The notes: generated by a model from the sequence alone, not told the origin. Counted from the first letter of the stretch, positions 54,591-63,895 are shown. The stretch is 64,000 bases of DNA from Shewanella psychrophila (GCF_002005305.1 NZ_CP014782.1:6014001-6078000), one strand, 5' to 3'. Translations and numbers: made by a program.

Positions 54591-55848
54591 CGAATCACAA
54601 ACAGAGCCACTCATTCAAATAAAAGATCTCTTCAAGATCTTTGGTAAAAAACCAACCGACGTGATGCCTATGGTTAGGGAAGGTTTATCCAAGGATGACA
54701 TTCTGGCAAAAACCGGACATACAGTGGGTCTTAAAGCCATCAACCTCGACATTCACAAGGGAGAAATCTTTGTGATTATGGGTCTATCAGGCTCGGGGAA
54801 ATCAACCTTGATCCGTCACTTCAATCGGCTTATCGATCCTACTGAAGGGCAAATCTTAGTTGAAGGCGTAGACGTAATGAAGCTCAATACCAAGGAGCTC
54901 GAGCAATTTCGTCGTAAGAAAATGGCAATGGTATTCCAACGCTTTGGTTTAATGCCCCACAGAAGCGTACTGGAAAATGTGGCCTATGGGCTCAGTGTAC
55001 AAGGGATAGATAAAGCTACGAGAAATTCCAAAGCAAAACAATGGCTTGAGACTGTCGGTCTAACCGGATATGAGCAGCAGTTCCCCGCTCAACTTTCCGG
55101 TGGTCAGCAACAACGCGTCGGCTTGGCGAGGGCTCTGTGTACCGATGCAGAAATCCTGTTGATGGATGAAGCCTTCTCGGCACTGGATCCTCTGATACGC
55201 AGTGAAATGCAGGACCAACTGATTGAACTACAAAAAGAGCTGCATAAAACCATCATTTTCATTACCCATGATCTCGATGAAGCGTTGCGAATTGGCGACC
55301 GCATCGCGATCCTCAAAGATGGCAACCTGATCCAGGTGGGTGAGCCGGTGGACATCTTGCTCAATCCTGCCGATGACTATGTAGAAGCCTTCGTAAAGGA
55401 CGTAAACCGACCGCGAGCTCTAACTGTAGAGACAGTCATGAAACCCCCAGCATATCGCCTAACCGCAGACACGATAGGCGAGGCGCTCAAACAAATGAAA
55501 CGTATCCCGGCTAACTACGCCTATTACGTTACCGATGAGGGTTTTCAGGGGGTTGTGTGTCAGATAGCACTAGAAGATGCAGTCAAGACAGATAAAGAAG
55601 CGCCGATGGAAGAGTTCAAGGTAGAAGAGTTGGAGCCGATATCACCTGATGCTCTGCTCGAAAGTATCATACCTGCAACCATGGAATCAGACTTTCCTCT
55701 GCCCGTTGTCGATTCCGATGGTGACTTACAAGGTGAGCTTTCCCGTACTCACCTGGCCGACGTGCTAGCGGATTTCTACACAGGTGATGCTGACAACAGC
55801 ACTGAAGTAGACGCAAAAAAGCCAAACTCGAGCGGTAAGGATAAATAG
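54583..55848 (+). CDS. proV: Glycine betaine/proline ABC transporter ATP-binding protein (ProV family)
   Basis: A 421-residue ATPase. The start MTNESQTEPLIQI follows AGGGTGGA; a 20-residue upstream extension is rejected. Walker A is GLSGSGKS (67-74), the signature is LSGGQQQR, Walker B is ILLMDEAFSALDP, and the switch His is in FITHDLDEA. A C-terminal CBS-domain region (about residues 285-405) is thought to sense ionic strength in OpuA-type proteins. It ends at a strong bidirectional terminator shared with rnpB. Confidence 0.95.
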   Translation: MTNESQTEPLIQIKDLFKIFGKKPTDVMPMVREGLSKDDILAKTGHTVGLKAINLDIHKGEIFVIMGLSGSGKSTLIRHFNRLIDPTEGQILVEGVDVMKLNTKELEQFRRKKMAMVFQRFGLMPHRSVLENVAYGLSVQGIDKATRNSKAKQWLETVGLTGYEQQFPAQLSGGQQQRVGLARALCTDAEILLMDEAFSALDPLIRSEMQDQLIELQKELHKTIIFITHDLDEALRIGDRIAILKDGNLIQVGEPVDILLNPADDYVEAFVKDVNRPRALTVETVMKPPAYRLTADTIGEALKQMKRIPANYAYYVTDEGFQGVVCQIALEDAVKTDKEAPMEEFKVEELEPISPDALLESIIPATMESDFPLPVVDSDGDLQGELSRTHLADVLADFYTGDADNSTEVDAKKPNSSGKDK

Positions 55849-55880
55849 TAGACAGCTACATAGCCCTGAAGCAAATAGCA

Positions 55881-55914
55881 AAAAGTCCGCTTATCTTTCG
55901 ATAAGCGGACTTTT
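55881..55914. terminator. Bidirectional terminator between proV and rnpB
   Basis: AAAAGTCCGCTTATC (55881-55895), loop TTTC and its perfect complement (55900-55914) form a 15-bp stem. On the plus strand it is followed by TTTTC, on the minus strand by TTTTTGC. It terminates proV from one side and rnpB from the other. Confidence 0.93.
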
Positions 55915-55922
55915 CTAAAAGG

Positions 55923-56266
<344 letters not shown>

Positions 56267-56271
56267 CGCGG

Positions 56272-56300
56272 ATTATAACGAGTGTTGGCGATTACGGCAA
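56272..56300 (-). promoter_or_regulatory. rnpB promoter
   Basis: On the minus strand TTGCCG (56300-56295), a 17-nt spacer and a perfect TATAAT (56277-56272) lie just before the RNA 5' end, which puts the start of transcription at about 56265. Confidence 0.85.
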
Positions 56301-56376
56301 GTTCTTAAATGCCCAGAGTTAATAACCTGGGTCGTCTCAAGCCCACGAAGTCCCTAGGTCAAACTCGCTGCAGCTT

Positions 56377-57222
56377 TTATAAACCAATCTCTAAACCATA
56401 TTTATAAAGTGCATTCTTCTTAAGCCCGTAGATCTGCCCAGCAATTGCCGCCGCCTTTTTCAATGGAAGCTCTTCGACAAGCAACTTAAGGGTATTAACC
56501 ACTTCAGTTGGAATCCCCGCCTCATCATTCGCGCTGCGATGACCATGGCACATCAGCACGATTTCACCACGCTGCTGGTTAGGATCACTCTTAACCACCT
56601 CAAGCACTTCAGCCACAGTTCCCGAAAGAAAGGTTTCGAAAGTCTTAGTAATTTCACGACCCATTACTATCTGTCGGTCTCCACCCAAAGCCGCTAAAAA
56701 TGACTCGAGGCTCTGAACAATGCGATGAGGTGACTCATAGAAGATCAAGGTTCTTGGATCTTCTTTTAGAGCCGTCAATTTATCCAATCGGCCTTTCTCT
56801 TTTGATGGCAAGAAGCCTTCGAAAGAGAAGCGATCCGATGGCAAACCCGAAGCGCTCAGTGCTGTAATAGCGGCACATGGGCCAGGCAAAGGAGTGACTT
56901 CGTATCCCGCCGCTCTCACGGCAGATACTAGATGATAACCGGGATCAGAGATGAGTGGAGTTCCGGCGTCTGAAATCAGCGCGACAGGCTCACCATTACT
57001 CAGTTTTTGAATGATCCAATCGGCTCTGTCTCGCTCATTATGATCATGAAGCGCTGTTTTTCTGGTCTCGATGCCGAAGTGACTCAAAAGTTTACCGCTG
57101 TGTCGAGTGTCCTCACAGGCGATTAATTTCACATTATTAAGTACGTCTATGGCGCGAGAACTGATATCGGCAAGGTTGCCGATTGGGGTTGGAACTATGT
57201 AAAGAGCGACCGCCAGATCCAT
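56377..57222 (-). CDS. rsmI: RsmI, 16S rRNA 2'-O-methyltransferase (C1402)
   Basis: A 281-residue SAM-dependent methyltransferase of the tetrapyrrole-methylase fold. Hallmarks are LYIVPTPIGNLADISSRA, ACEDTRHSGKLL, LISDAGTPLISDPGY, and PLPGPCAAITALSASGLPSD. The protein methylates C1402 of 16S rRNA together with RsmH. It is divergent from lpoA, the conserved neighbour pair in gammaproteobacteria (yraL-yraM in E. coli). Confidence 0.96.
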   Translation of the reverse strand: MDLAVALYIVPTPIGNLADISSRAIDVLNNVKLIACEDTRHSGKLLSHFGIETRKTALHDHNERDRADWIIQKLSNGEPVALISDAGTPLISDPGYHLVSAVRAAGYEVTPLPGPCAAITALSASGLPSDRFSFEGFLPSKEKGRLDKLTALKEDPRTLIFYESPHRIVQSLESFLAALGGDRQIVMGREITKTFETFLSGTVAEVLEVVKSDPNQQRGEIVLMCHGHRSANDEAGIPTEVVNTLKLLVEELPLKKAAAIAGQIYGLKKNALYKYGLEIGL

Positions 57223-57309
57223 ATCTACCTCAATTTGACTATTACAAGACTTTCGTCAGGCGTAAGAGAAGGTTAAACTATTGGCTGCATCTTACCAGAG
57301 TGAAGACCT

Positions 57310-59199
57310 GTGTTGAAAAGACTGAATACAACTAAATTTATTTCTATTGCGGTTTTAGCCACTATTTTACTTGGTTGTGGGTCAACGACAACCCAAATAA
57401 AACCAAAAGACACACAGGTTTCTTTGGTGAGCGCTCCGCTGCAGCCAGCGGATTATCTGGAAAAAGCCTCAAACGCCGGCAACACTGAAATACAAAATCG
57501 ATACGCACTCCTTGCCGCCCACGCCTTTATCAATCAGGGTAATGGTAATGCCGCAAATAAGACATTAGCCTCGATTAAACCTAATCTTGTGCAAAAAACT
57601 GAGCTAATTGCCGAACATAAATACTTAACCGCAAGAGCACTCGAGCTAACTTCGACCTATGATGATGCCCTAAGTGAACTTAATTACCCGGCTAATTGGC
57701 AACTCGCCGATTGGCAAATGGTAGCCTACTACCAGTTTAAAGCCCGTTTATACCAACTGACTAAACAGCCCATAGAACAAGCCAGACAGCTGAGCCTCTT
57801 GAGCACCCTCTTACCAACGGCTCAAGCCAGTGAAGTCAATGATCATATCTGGCGTATCTTACAGCCCTTGCATGAACAAACTTTACTAAGCTTTAGCAAA
57901 GACACTGCAGATCCAGTATTTTCAGGTTGGTTACAGCTGGCATATATAGCGAAGCACTACGCTATTAATCCCAACGAATTGGTACAACACTTAGGTAATT
58001 GGCAACACACGAACCCAACACATCCAGCCTCGATCAAATTGCCAACGGATCTTGAGAAAGCCTTAACCACTAAACCTTATAAGCCACATAATATCGCCGT
58101 ATTGCTGCCACTAACAGGACCTAGAGCCCGAGTGGCTAGCACGGTCAAACACGGCATAATGTCACGCTATCTGGCCAACCCCGATGATAAGGTCTCGATT
58201 AATTTTTACGATACAGCCAAGGGCACTCAACTCGCTTATCAACAAGCCATGGCAGCAGGTGCTGAATTTGTCATTGGCCCTCTGCTACAGTCTGAGGTCG
58301 AAGAGTTACAACAGCCTATACCTACAGCAGCAGGTATATCGACCAGCGATAACCCACAGGCAGCCAAATTAAGTACACCTGCACCAGTGTTTTTAGAACG
58401 GGTACCACAGCTATTTTTAAACCATGTAGATGACTTTACTCCTGACGATGACCAATTCTATTTTGCCTTATCCCCAGCCCATGAAGCTAGTGATGCAGCC
58501 GAGAAGCTATTTTCCGATGGAATCACCAGACCTCTGGTTTTAGCCAGTAACAATTCGGTTGGTCATAGGATGGCCGACAGCTTCAGTAAAGCCTGGGCAA
58601 AATTAACCCAAGAACCTGCCGAGATCCACTATTATGATCCTGGCGACAAGATGAAAGTCACGGTACAAAAATCCTTGGGTGTTATCGATAGCAAGGAACG
58701 TATCGCTCGGATCAAGGCATTATTGGGTAACAAGATCCAAGCCGATTTTCGTTCACGTCGTGATATTGATGCCATCTACATGATCTCTGGTAATAAAGAC
58801 CTACCTTTGTTAAAGCCTTTTATCGACGTTAACTTCAGTGTGTTCGCCGAACCGGTCCCTCTTTACACCACCAGCCGCAGCCGGGTAGAAGATAATTCAA
58901 GAGAAGTATCACAAGAACTTAACAACCTGATCCTCAGTGATATTCCTTGGTTGATTAACAGTAATAACGAGACTCAATTAGTGGAACAGCTATGGCCCAC
59001 CTGGAGCTATGGACAAAAACGACTCTATATTATGGGTTATGATGCGTTAGAATTAGTCGGAAAACTTGCCCAAATGCGCGCGCTACCCGGTTACCAGTTC
59101 TCGGGAAGAAGCGGCATGTTATCTGTTTCTCCCGATGGTACTGTGAATAGGAAATTGAGCTGGGGCCGTTACCAGAGAGGCAACCTGCGCCCACAATAA
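57310..59199 (+). CDS. lpoA: LpoA, outer-membrane lipoprotein activator of PBP1A
   Basis: A 629-residue lipoprotein that starts at GTG (57310). The lipobox is LLGC (Cys23). The N-terminal TPR-like domain spans about residues 40-250 and the C-terminal domain has the periplasmic-binding-protein fold typical of LpoA (PHNIAVLLPLTGPRARVAS, about 255-275; GAEFVIGPLLQSEVEEL). LpoA reaches through the peptidoglycan to activate the synthase PBP1A. It leads the lpoA-yraN-diaA-dolP run. Confidence 0.95.
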   Translation: MLKRLNTTKFISIAVLATILLGCGSTTTQIKPKDTQVSLVSAPLQPADYLEKASNAGNTEIQNRYALLAAHAFINQGNGNAANKTLASIKPNLVQKTELIAEHKYLTARALELTSTYDDALSELNYPANWQLADWQMVAYYQFKARLYQLTKQPIEQARQLSLLSTLLPTAQASEVNDHIWRILQPLHEQTLLSFSKDTADPVFSGWLQLAYIAKHYAINPNELVQHLGNWQHTNPTHPASIKLPTDLEKALTTKPYKPHNIAVLLPLTGPRARVASTVKHGIMSRYLANPDDKVSINFYDTAKGTQLAYQQAMAAGAEFVIGPLLQSEVEELQQPIPTAAGISTSDNPQAAKLSTPAPVFLERVPQLFLNHVDDFTPDDDQFYFALSPAHEASDAAEKLFSDGITRPLVLASNNSVGHRMADSFSKAWAKLTQEPAEIHYYDPGDKMKVTVQKSLGVIDSKERIARIKALLGNKIQADFRSRRDIDAIYMISGNKDLPLLKPFIDVNFSVFAEPVPLYTTSRSRVEDNSREVSQELNNLILSDIPWLINSNNETQLVEQLWPTWSYGQKRLYIMGYDALELVGKLAQMRALPGYQFSGRSGMLSVSPDGTVNRKLSWGRYQRGNLRPQ

Positions 59200-59212
59200 G
59201 GGCTATTGAATA

Positions 59213-59563
59213 ATGGACGATAAGCATCATATTCCACGTGAACATGGCCAGCTTGGTGAAAACCAAGCCAGAAAATATTTAGAGCAACAAGGGCTAATCT
59301 TTGTCGAGCAGAATATTAGGTATCCTTTTGGTGAGATAGATCTCATCATGCGCCAAGGCAAGGAACTTATCTTTGTCGAAGTAAAGTATCGCTCAACAAG
59401 CCATTTTGGTGGTGCAGTCAATGCCTTGAGCAAGAAACAAATTCAGAGGCTCAGGCGCTCTGCCGAGCATTATATGCAAATAAAAAAAATTGATGTGATC
59501 TGTCGTTTTGATCTTATCGCCATAGATGCAGGGCAGTTAGACTGGTTAAAGAACGCATTTTAA
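59213..59563 (+). CDS. yraN: YraN, UPF0102 family protein
   Basis: A 116-residue protein with the restriction-endonuclease-like fold of the UPF0102 family: GENQARKYLEQQGL, NIRYPFGEIDLIM (with the catalytic-like Asp), ELIFVEVKYRS (ExK). The role is not settled; it is kept beside lpoA in many genomes. It lies 13 bp after lpoA. Confidence 0.95.
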   Translation: MDDKHHIPREHGQLGENQARKYLEQQGLIFVEQNIRYPFGEIDLIMRQGKELIFVEVKYRSTSHFGGAVNALSKKQIQRLRRSAEHYMQIKKIDVICRFDLIAIDAGQLDWLKNAF

Positions 59564-59641
59564 AACAAATTTAATGTTTCATGCCGTGAGTAAAAGACAA
59601 CTTATGGCATGATAGCAGATCTTAAGGTTAAGGATTTACAC

Positions 59642-60232
59642 ATGTTAGAACGTATTAAAGATAGCTTTACTCATTCGATTCAAACCAAAATTGATGCCTC
59701 AGAGGCTCTGCCTGAATCAATCGAGAAAGCGGCACAGATGATGGTTCAATGCCTATTGGCCGGCAACAAGATCTTGGCCTGTGGTAATGGCGGTAGCGCT
59801 GGAGATGCACAACACTTCTCAGCCGAGCTTTTAAACCGCTTCGAAGTTGAGCGCCCACCTTTACCAGCGATTGCACTGACAACCGATACGTCAACTATTA
59901 CAGCCATTGCCAACGACTACAGCTATGACGAAATCTTCTCCAAACAGATCTTAGCTTTGGGACAATCAGGCGATATTTTGCTGGCTATCTCCACCAGTGG
60001 TCACTCAGGAAATGTGATTAAAGCGATAGAAGCAGCGTTAAGCCGAGACATGACTATCGTAGCTCTGACGGGTAAAGATGGTGGCCCTATGGCGGGTCTA
60101 CTCAGTATCAACGATGTGGAAATTCGCGTGCCTTCAAACAGCACGGCTCGTATCCAAGAAGTTCACCTGCTTGCCATTCACTGCCTGTGTGACAATATCG
60201 ATCGCACTCTCTTTCCACAGGATGAGCAGTAA
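59642..60232 (+). CDS. diaA: DiaA, DnaA initiator-associating protein (SIS domain)
   Basis: A 196-residue SIS-domain protein. The start MLERIKDSFTHSIQTKIDA matches E. coli DiaA; the 11-residue upstream extension is rejected, and AAGGA is well placed. Hallmarks are GNKILACGNGGSAGDAQHFS, AIANDYSYDEIFSKQI, LLAISTSGHSGN and the C-terminal LFPQDEQ. DiaA tetramers help DnaA load at oriC. GmhA (sedoheptulose-7-phosphate isomerase) is a paralogue with similar length; the N-terminus and place next to dolP favour DiaA. Confidence 0.92.
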   Translation: MLERIKDSFTHSIQTKIDASEALPESIEKAAQMMVQCLLAGNKILACGNGGSAGDAQHFSAELLNRFEVERPPLPAIALTTDTSTITAIANDYSYDEIFSKQILALGQSGDILLAISTSGHSGNVIKAIEAALSRDMTIVALTGKDGGPMAGLLSINDVEIRVPSNSTARIQEVHLLAIHCLCDNIDRTLFPQDEQ

Positions 60233-60263
60233 TGCAAAAACCGCCAATTCAAAGGTTTATAGC

Positions 60264-60833
60264 ATGAAACGATTACTTCCTCTAATGGCTGTAGTCCTCA
60301 TGCTACAAGGCTGTGCCGGTGCCGTGATGCTCGGTGCGGTCGGCGGTGCCATGATGGTCAACGATGAGCGGAGCTTTCAGACCCAACTCGGCGATACTAA
60401 TGCCGACTTTCAGATATCCAGCGAATTGGCCAAGCTTGAAGATGTAAAAAACCAGGCCAACATTACCGGTGTGGTAATGAACGGTAACACCCTGATGATT
60501 GGCCAATCCCCCAACTCCATGTTGAGGGACAAGGCAATCCGTGCCGTACAGGAGCTGCAACTCGGCGGTAAGATCCACAATCAAATCCGCATAGGCAACC
60601 CTACTTCCTTCACCACCAGAAGTAATGACACCTGGATCACCACCAAAGTAAAAAGTCGGATGTTAAATACCGACAATTTGGATGTGACACGCATCAAGGT
60701 GATTACGGAAAACGGCGAGGTCTTCCTGCTCGGTGTCGTAGCCAGAGATCAAGCTGAGCTAGCAGTTGATGTGGCCAGAAATACCGCCGGTGTCCGTAAA
60801 GTCGTCAAGGTATTTGAATCTCCTGATCCCTAG
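60264..60833 (+). CDS. dolP: DolP (YraP), outer-membrane lipoprotein with two BON domains
   Basis: A 189-residue lipoprotein. The start MKRLLPLMAVVLMLQGC (Cys17) is chosen; a longer frame that overlaps diaA lacks a signal. Two BON domains lie at about residues 45-115 and 120-189. In E. coli, DolP binds anionic lipids at division sites and protects envelope integrity. Its last codons (ESPDP-stop) and the bases after them recur as a degenerate second copy at 60909-60981. Confidence 0.95.
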   Translation: MKRLLPLMAVVLMLQGCAGAVMLGAVGGAMMVNDERSFQTQLGDTNADFQISSELAKLEDVKNQANITGVVMNGNTLMIGQSPNSMLRDKAIRAVQELQLGGKIHNQIRIGNPTSFTTRSNDTWITTKVKSRMLNTDNLDVTRIKVITENGEVFLLGVVARDQAELAVDVARNTAGVRKVVKVFESPDP

Positions 60834-60981
60834 CTCCCTTAACTGTTACCTTTCAAGCCTCACTATCTTGGTCATTCTATGACTAAGATAGAATGACCAC
60901 CAATGGAGTTGAATCTCCAGATCCCTTTACCCTTCTTAATTACTACCTTTCAAGCCTCACTCTCTTGATCATTCTATGACT
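60814..60981. repeat. Imperfect tandem duplication covering the dolP 3' end and the EamA gene 3' end
   Basis: Unit 1 (60814-60884) begins with TTGAATCTCC and contains the dolP stop. Unit 2 (60909-60981) repeats it, including a 38-bp core (60847-60884 and 60944-60981) with only two mismatches. Spacing is about 97 bp. The 3' part of unit 2 is read on the minus strand as the last codons of the EamA gene. Confidence 0.85.
60870..60898. terminator. 11-bp stem-loop between dolP and the EamA gene
   Basis: GGTCATTCTAT (60870-60880), a 7-nt loop and ATAGAATGACC (60888-60898) form a perfect stem in the gap between two convergent genes. There is no clean U-tract on either side. Confidence 0.5.
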
Positions 60982-61863
60982 CGGATAAAACTGGCCTATA
61001 CGAGCCGTCACTTGACGCTTGCTGACCCCTGAAAATAACCAAGGCAATAAGAGAGATGGTAGAACTATGAATCCAGCTCCCAGCCAGCTCAGCCCATCTA
61101 GCCACTCAGCAAACCACAGCCAACCAAAGAAGACACAAAAAACTAAACCTGTGTATTCGGCAATAGCCACTTCACTCGCCTTAGCCCGTCGATAGGCTAA
61201 AACACTCAACCATTGGTACAGGAGCAAGAAAAAATTACTAACAACAGCAATACTCACAAGAGTCCAACTGAGGCCCGATATTCCTTGATAGGACACGAGT
61301 ATTAACACCAAGGGGACACTGAGTAGGTTATACAATATGAGCGTCACCACAGGCGATTCACTTCCCGATAGCTTCTTCAGCAATAGCTGATTTATTGCAA
61401 ATGTCAGCGCAGCAGCCAGAACCAAGATGCCGAATAAGTTCATCTCACTCGGTCTTAGTATGATGAGTATGCCGAGAAACCCCAATACACTAGAGATGCT
61501 AGATATCAGCCCTATTCTCTCCTTTAAAAATAAGGCGCCCATCAAAACTATCATCAGCGGCGCCGTATAAAATAGTGAGCTTACCGTGGCGAGTGGCAGT
61601 GACATAAGACCCATAATCAGCAACAATGCCCCAACAGCACCAATATTTGCCCTAACCAAATGTAACTTTACATGGCAGGATTTAGGCTTACCCAGAACAA
61701 ACCATAAAGGTAATAGCATCATGATTGATGTCACCTGTCTGACTAAAAGGAAAGTCGCGGCACTTGCCTCATCGGGAAGCCATTTTATGGACACATCATA
61801 GAGCGCGCTAAACACATTGCCCCCAATGAGCAAGCCTAGTGCCAGCATGACAGTTGATTTCAT
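60943..61863 (-). CDS. EamA/DMT-family transporter
   Basis: A 306-residue integral membrane protein with ten hydrophobic segments, arranged as two EamA repeats (about residues 8-140 and 150-282). It begins MKSTVMLALGLLIGGNVFSA; the ATG at 61863 is preferred to an in-frame TTG 4 codons upstream. The family exports or exchanges small metabolites such as amino acids; the substrate here is unknown. The C-terminal tail (about 12 residues, HRMIKRVRLER) is encoded inside a duplicated piece of the dolP 3' region. The gene is divergent from a LysR regulator across a dyad, so that regulator probably controls it. Confidence 0.85.
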   Translation of the reverse strand: MKSTVMLALGLLIGGNVFSALYDVSIKWLPDEASAATFLLVRQVTSIMMLLPLWFVLGKPKSCHVKLHLVRANIGAVGALLLIMGLMSLPLATVSSLFYTAPLMIVLMGALFLKERIGLISSISSVLGFLGILIILRPSEMNLFGILVLAAALTFAINQLLLKKLSGSESPVVTLILYNLLSVPLVLILVSYQGISGLSWTLVSIAVVSNFFLLLYQWLSVLAYRRAKASEVAIAEYTGLVFCVFFGWLWFAEWLDGLSWLGAGFIVLPSLLLPWLFSGVSKRQVTARIGQFYPSHRMIKRVRLER

Positions 61864-61938
61864 ATTAATTCTCAAGTTAAATATCTATAATGGAGCATAT
61901 TAACGAGACAGAAACTTAACCTGAAATGATGCTTTCTC

Positions 61939-61969
61939 ATCTTATATGAATTAGATTCATGTATAAGAT
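61939..61969. promoter_or_regulatory. Imperfect dyad between the EamA and LysR genes, candidate LysR operator
   Basis: ATCTTATATGAAT (61939-61951) and ATTCATGTATAAGAT (61955-61969) are complementary except for a 2-nt insertion. It lies in the divergent intergenic region, 20 bp before the chosen LysR start, as expected for autoregulation. Confidence 0.6.
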
Positions 61970-61988
61970 CATTTTCCCGGACTCACAT

Positions 61989-62870
61989 ATGCGTAAAACT
62001 CCGCCTTTACGTGCGCTTCAGGTGTTCGAGGCTGCCGCCAGGCAGGAGCACTTTTCCCGCGCCGCCGATGAGTTGTGTATAACTCAGAGCGCCGTATCAC
62101 ACCAGGTACGCGTCCTTGAAGAGCATTTTTCTGAGCAACTGTTTAACCGCGAAGGAAGGCAGTTGAAGCTTACATTGAAAGGAAAAGTACTTTATCAGGA
62201 GCTGAGTCATATTTTTGATAGTTTAAGTAGATTAAACCAAAAGATATCCGGTGGTTATAGCCAAGATCTCAGGCTCGCAGTCTATAGCTCGTTTGCCGTT
62301 AAGTGGTTAATTCCACGCCTCAGCGACTTTAGGCGGCAATACCCAGAGATAAAAATACGCCTCAACATGATCACAGATGATCCTGAACTGTCCGATAGTG
62401 TTGCCGATATGTTTATCAGTGGCCAGAGTGGTTACCCTGGTTTCTGGCATCTCCTCCTCCATCAGGAGCGGCTAATTCCAGTATGCAGTCCTGAGCTTTT
62501 CGAAAGAAGTGAATCAGCTGAAGTCACATCCTTATTCAAATATCCACTACTTACCGTAGATGAGGGACCGCTTGGACTCGACTGGCAACGTTGGGGATTA
62601 GAAAATAAAGTGTCATTTCCTGACTCGCAGCAAGAGCATATCTTCAGCCATGTTCTACTTGCTATAGAAGCTGCGATTGCCGGACAGGGGGTTGCGCTAG
62701 CCTCAGATTTTATGGTGATGAAAGATATTGCCGATGGCCGACTTATTAGCCCGAAACTACCGGATATCTATACAGGATTTGAGTTTAACTTTAGCTGCAA
62801 AAAAAACAGGATAAAGGAGCCTGCCATTGCTGCTTTCATTAACTGGCTAAGTCAACAAAGTCATAGTTAA
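61989..62870 (+). CDS. LysR-family transcriptional regulator (GcvA/AmpR-like)
   Basis: A 293-residue regulator from the ATG at 61989. The HTH lies at about residues 8-65 (LRALQVFEAAARQEHFSRAA, then LCITQSAVSHQVRVLEE), the hallmark of the GcvA/AmpR branch. The C-terminal effector-binding domain has two Rossmann-like lobes (LRLAVYSSFAVKWLIPRLSD; GQGVALASDFMV). An upstream ATG (61959) falls within a dyad and adds ten atypical residues. It is divergent from the EamA transporter gene, which is its likely target; the effector is unknown. Confidence 0.88.
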   Translation: MRKTPPLRALQVFEAAARQEHFSRAADELCITQSAVSHQVRVLEEHFSEQLFNREGRQLKLTLKGKVLYQELSHIFDSLSRLNQKISGGYSQDLRLAVYSSFAVKWLIPRLSDFRRQYPEIKIRLNMITDDPELSDSVADMFISGQSGYPGFWHLLLHQERLIPVCSPELFERSESAEVTSLFKYPLLTVDEGPLGLDWQRWGLENKVSFPDSQQEHIFSHVLLAIEAAIAGQGVALASDFMVMKDIADGRLISPKLPDIYTGFEFNFSCKKNRIKEPAIAAFINWLSQQSHS

Positions 62871-62957
62871 ATGAAGCTCACTTTGACAAGGGGGATCTCT
62901 ACACTAAAATTATAATGGAACACCATACATTCGCGCGATATTGGCATAGCTAACACA

Positions 62958-63719
62958 ATGAATACTCAATCCATTAAGCTTTTCCTTCAGACTACGATCA
63001 CAACAGCAGTGCTGAGTATCGCGATAGTTTTTCTTGTTTTAAAATTCAGTACCAGCGCATCAGCCAATGGTATAAATGAAGGCCCATTACTTATTGCGAC
63101 CCAGGAGTGGCCTCCTTACCAAATGCTAACAGATGAAGGGGAAAAGGGTCATGCTATTGATGCGCTAAAATGTGTATTGGATAAATTAAATAAAGAGTAT
63201 AGGTTGATTTTTCTTCCTTGGGGCCGAGCACAGAAAGGCGTTGAAACAGGAAAGTACCACGCATTTTTTTCTGCGGCAAAAAATACTACAAGAGACGGAT
63301 ATGCCACCTTCTCTACCCCCTTTATACAACAAGATTGGGACTTCTATCAGCTAGCATCATCCCCTCGATTACGCACTGAAAAACATCAATTTAGTGATGC
63401 TACATTTGGTAGTCGACCATACTCAAACACGACTCACTGGCTGTTAGAAAATCACTACAAGGTGATACATCAAAGTGCCAAAATTGAAGAGTTGATATCC
63501 CTGCTTCAACAAGGAAAAATCGAGGCTATGATGGATAATAGACTGCTCTTCAAACAAGCCCTAGACAAGTTAGGTATCCCCCCTGAACAGTTTAGTCTTA
63601 TTCCCAATAAATCACTGCCACTAGGCATCTACTTTGGCCATGAATTCGTCAAGCAGCACCCACAATTTTTACCTAAGTTCAATCAACATACCCAAGCCTG
63701 TCAATTCACTACCCAATAA
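62958..63719 (+). CDS. Periplasmic amino-acid-type solute-binding protein (SBP family 3), orphan
   Basis: A 253-residue exported protein. A long hydrophobic N-terminus (about residues 14-36) acts as a signal peptide or anchor. The SBP_bac_3 fold starts at about residue 43 (LLIATQEWPPYQMLTDEGEK), with GHAIDALKCVLDKLN, LPWGRAQKGVETGKYHAFFS and FGSRPYSNTTHW. No permease or ATPase gene lies beside it, so it could feed a distant transporter or act in signalling. It has no close link to the LysR gene, 87 bp upstream. Confidence 0.8.
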   Translation: MNTQSIKLFLQTTITTAVLSIAIVFLVLKFSTSASANGINEGPLLIATQEWPPYQMLTDEGEKGHAIDALKCVLDKLNKEYRLIFLPWGRAQKGVETGKYHAFFSAAKNTTRDGYATFSTPFIQQDWDFYQLASSPRLRTEKHQFSDATFGSRPYSNTTHWLLENHYKVIHQSAKIEELISLLQQGKIEAMMDNRLLFKQALDKLGIPPEQFSLIPNKSLPLGIYFGHEFVKQHPQFLPKFNQHTQACQFTTQ

Positions 63720-63895
63720 TATCAATCGGTAAAATAAAACAACTTCATCTGATGAAATTATACAGATTTTATCCTAACAGTATCGGCACGACTTACCCTG
63801 CAATATATGAGATGAACTTCATACTCTGCAAGTAGAAGCTAGAAAATAGGAGAGATTGAAGTGTGACAGAGACTGGATTAGCCTAACGGCAAATT
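63720..63895. other. Non-coding stretch after the solute-binding protein gene
   Basis: I see no gene here. It holds ATCAATCGGTA just after the stop and a short palindrome TTCATC-T-GATGAA (about 63745-63757). No U-tracted hairpin directly follows the upstream gene on the plus strand. Confidence 0.4.

Noticed and set aside
60078..60263. Long N-terminal extension of DolP overlapping diaA
   Set aside because: It lies in another frame of diaA and would bury the lipoprotein signal that starts at 60264.
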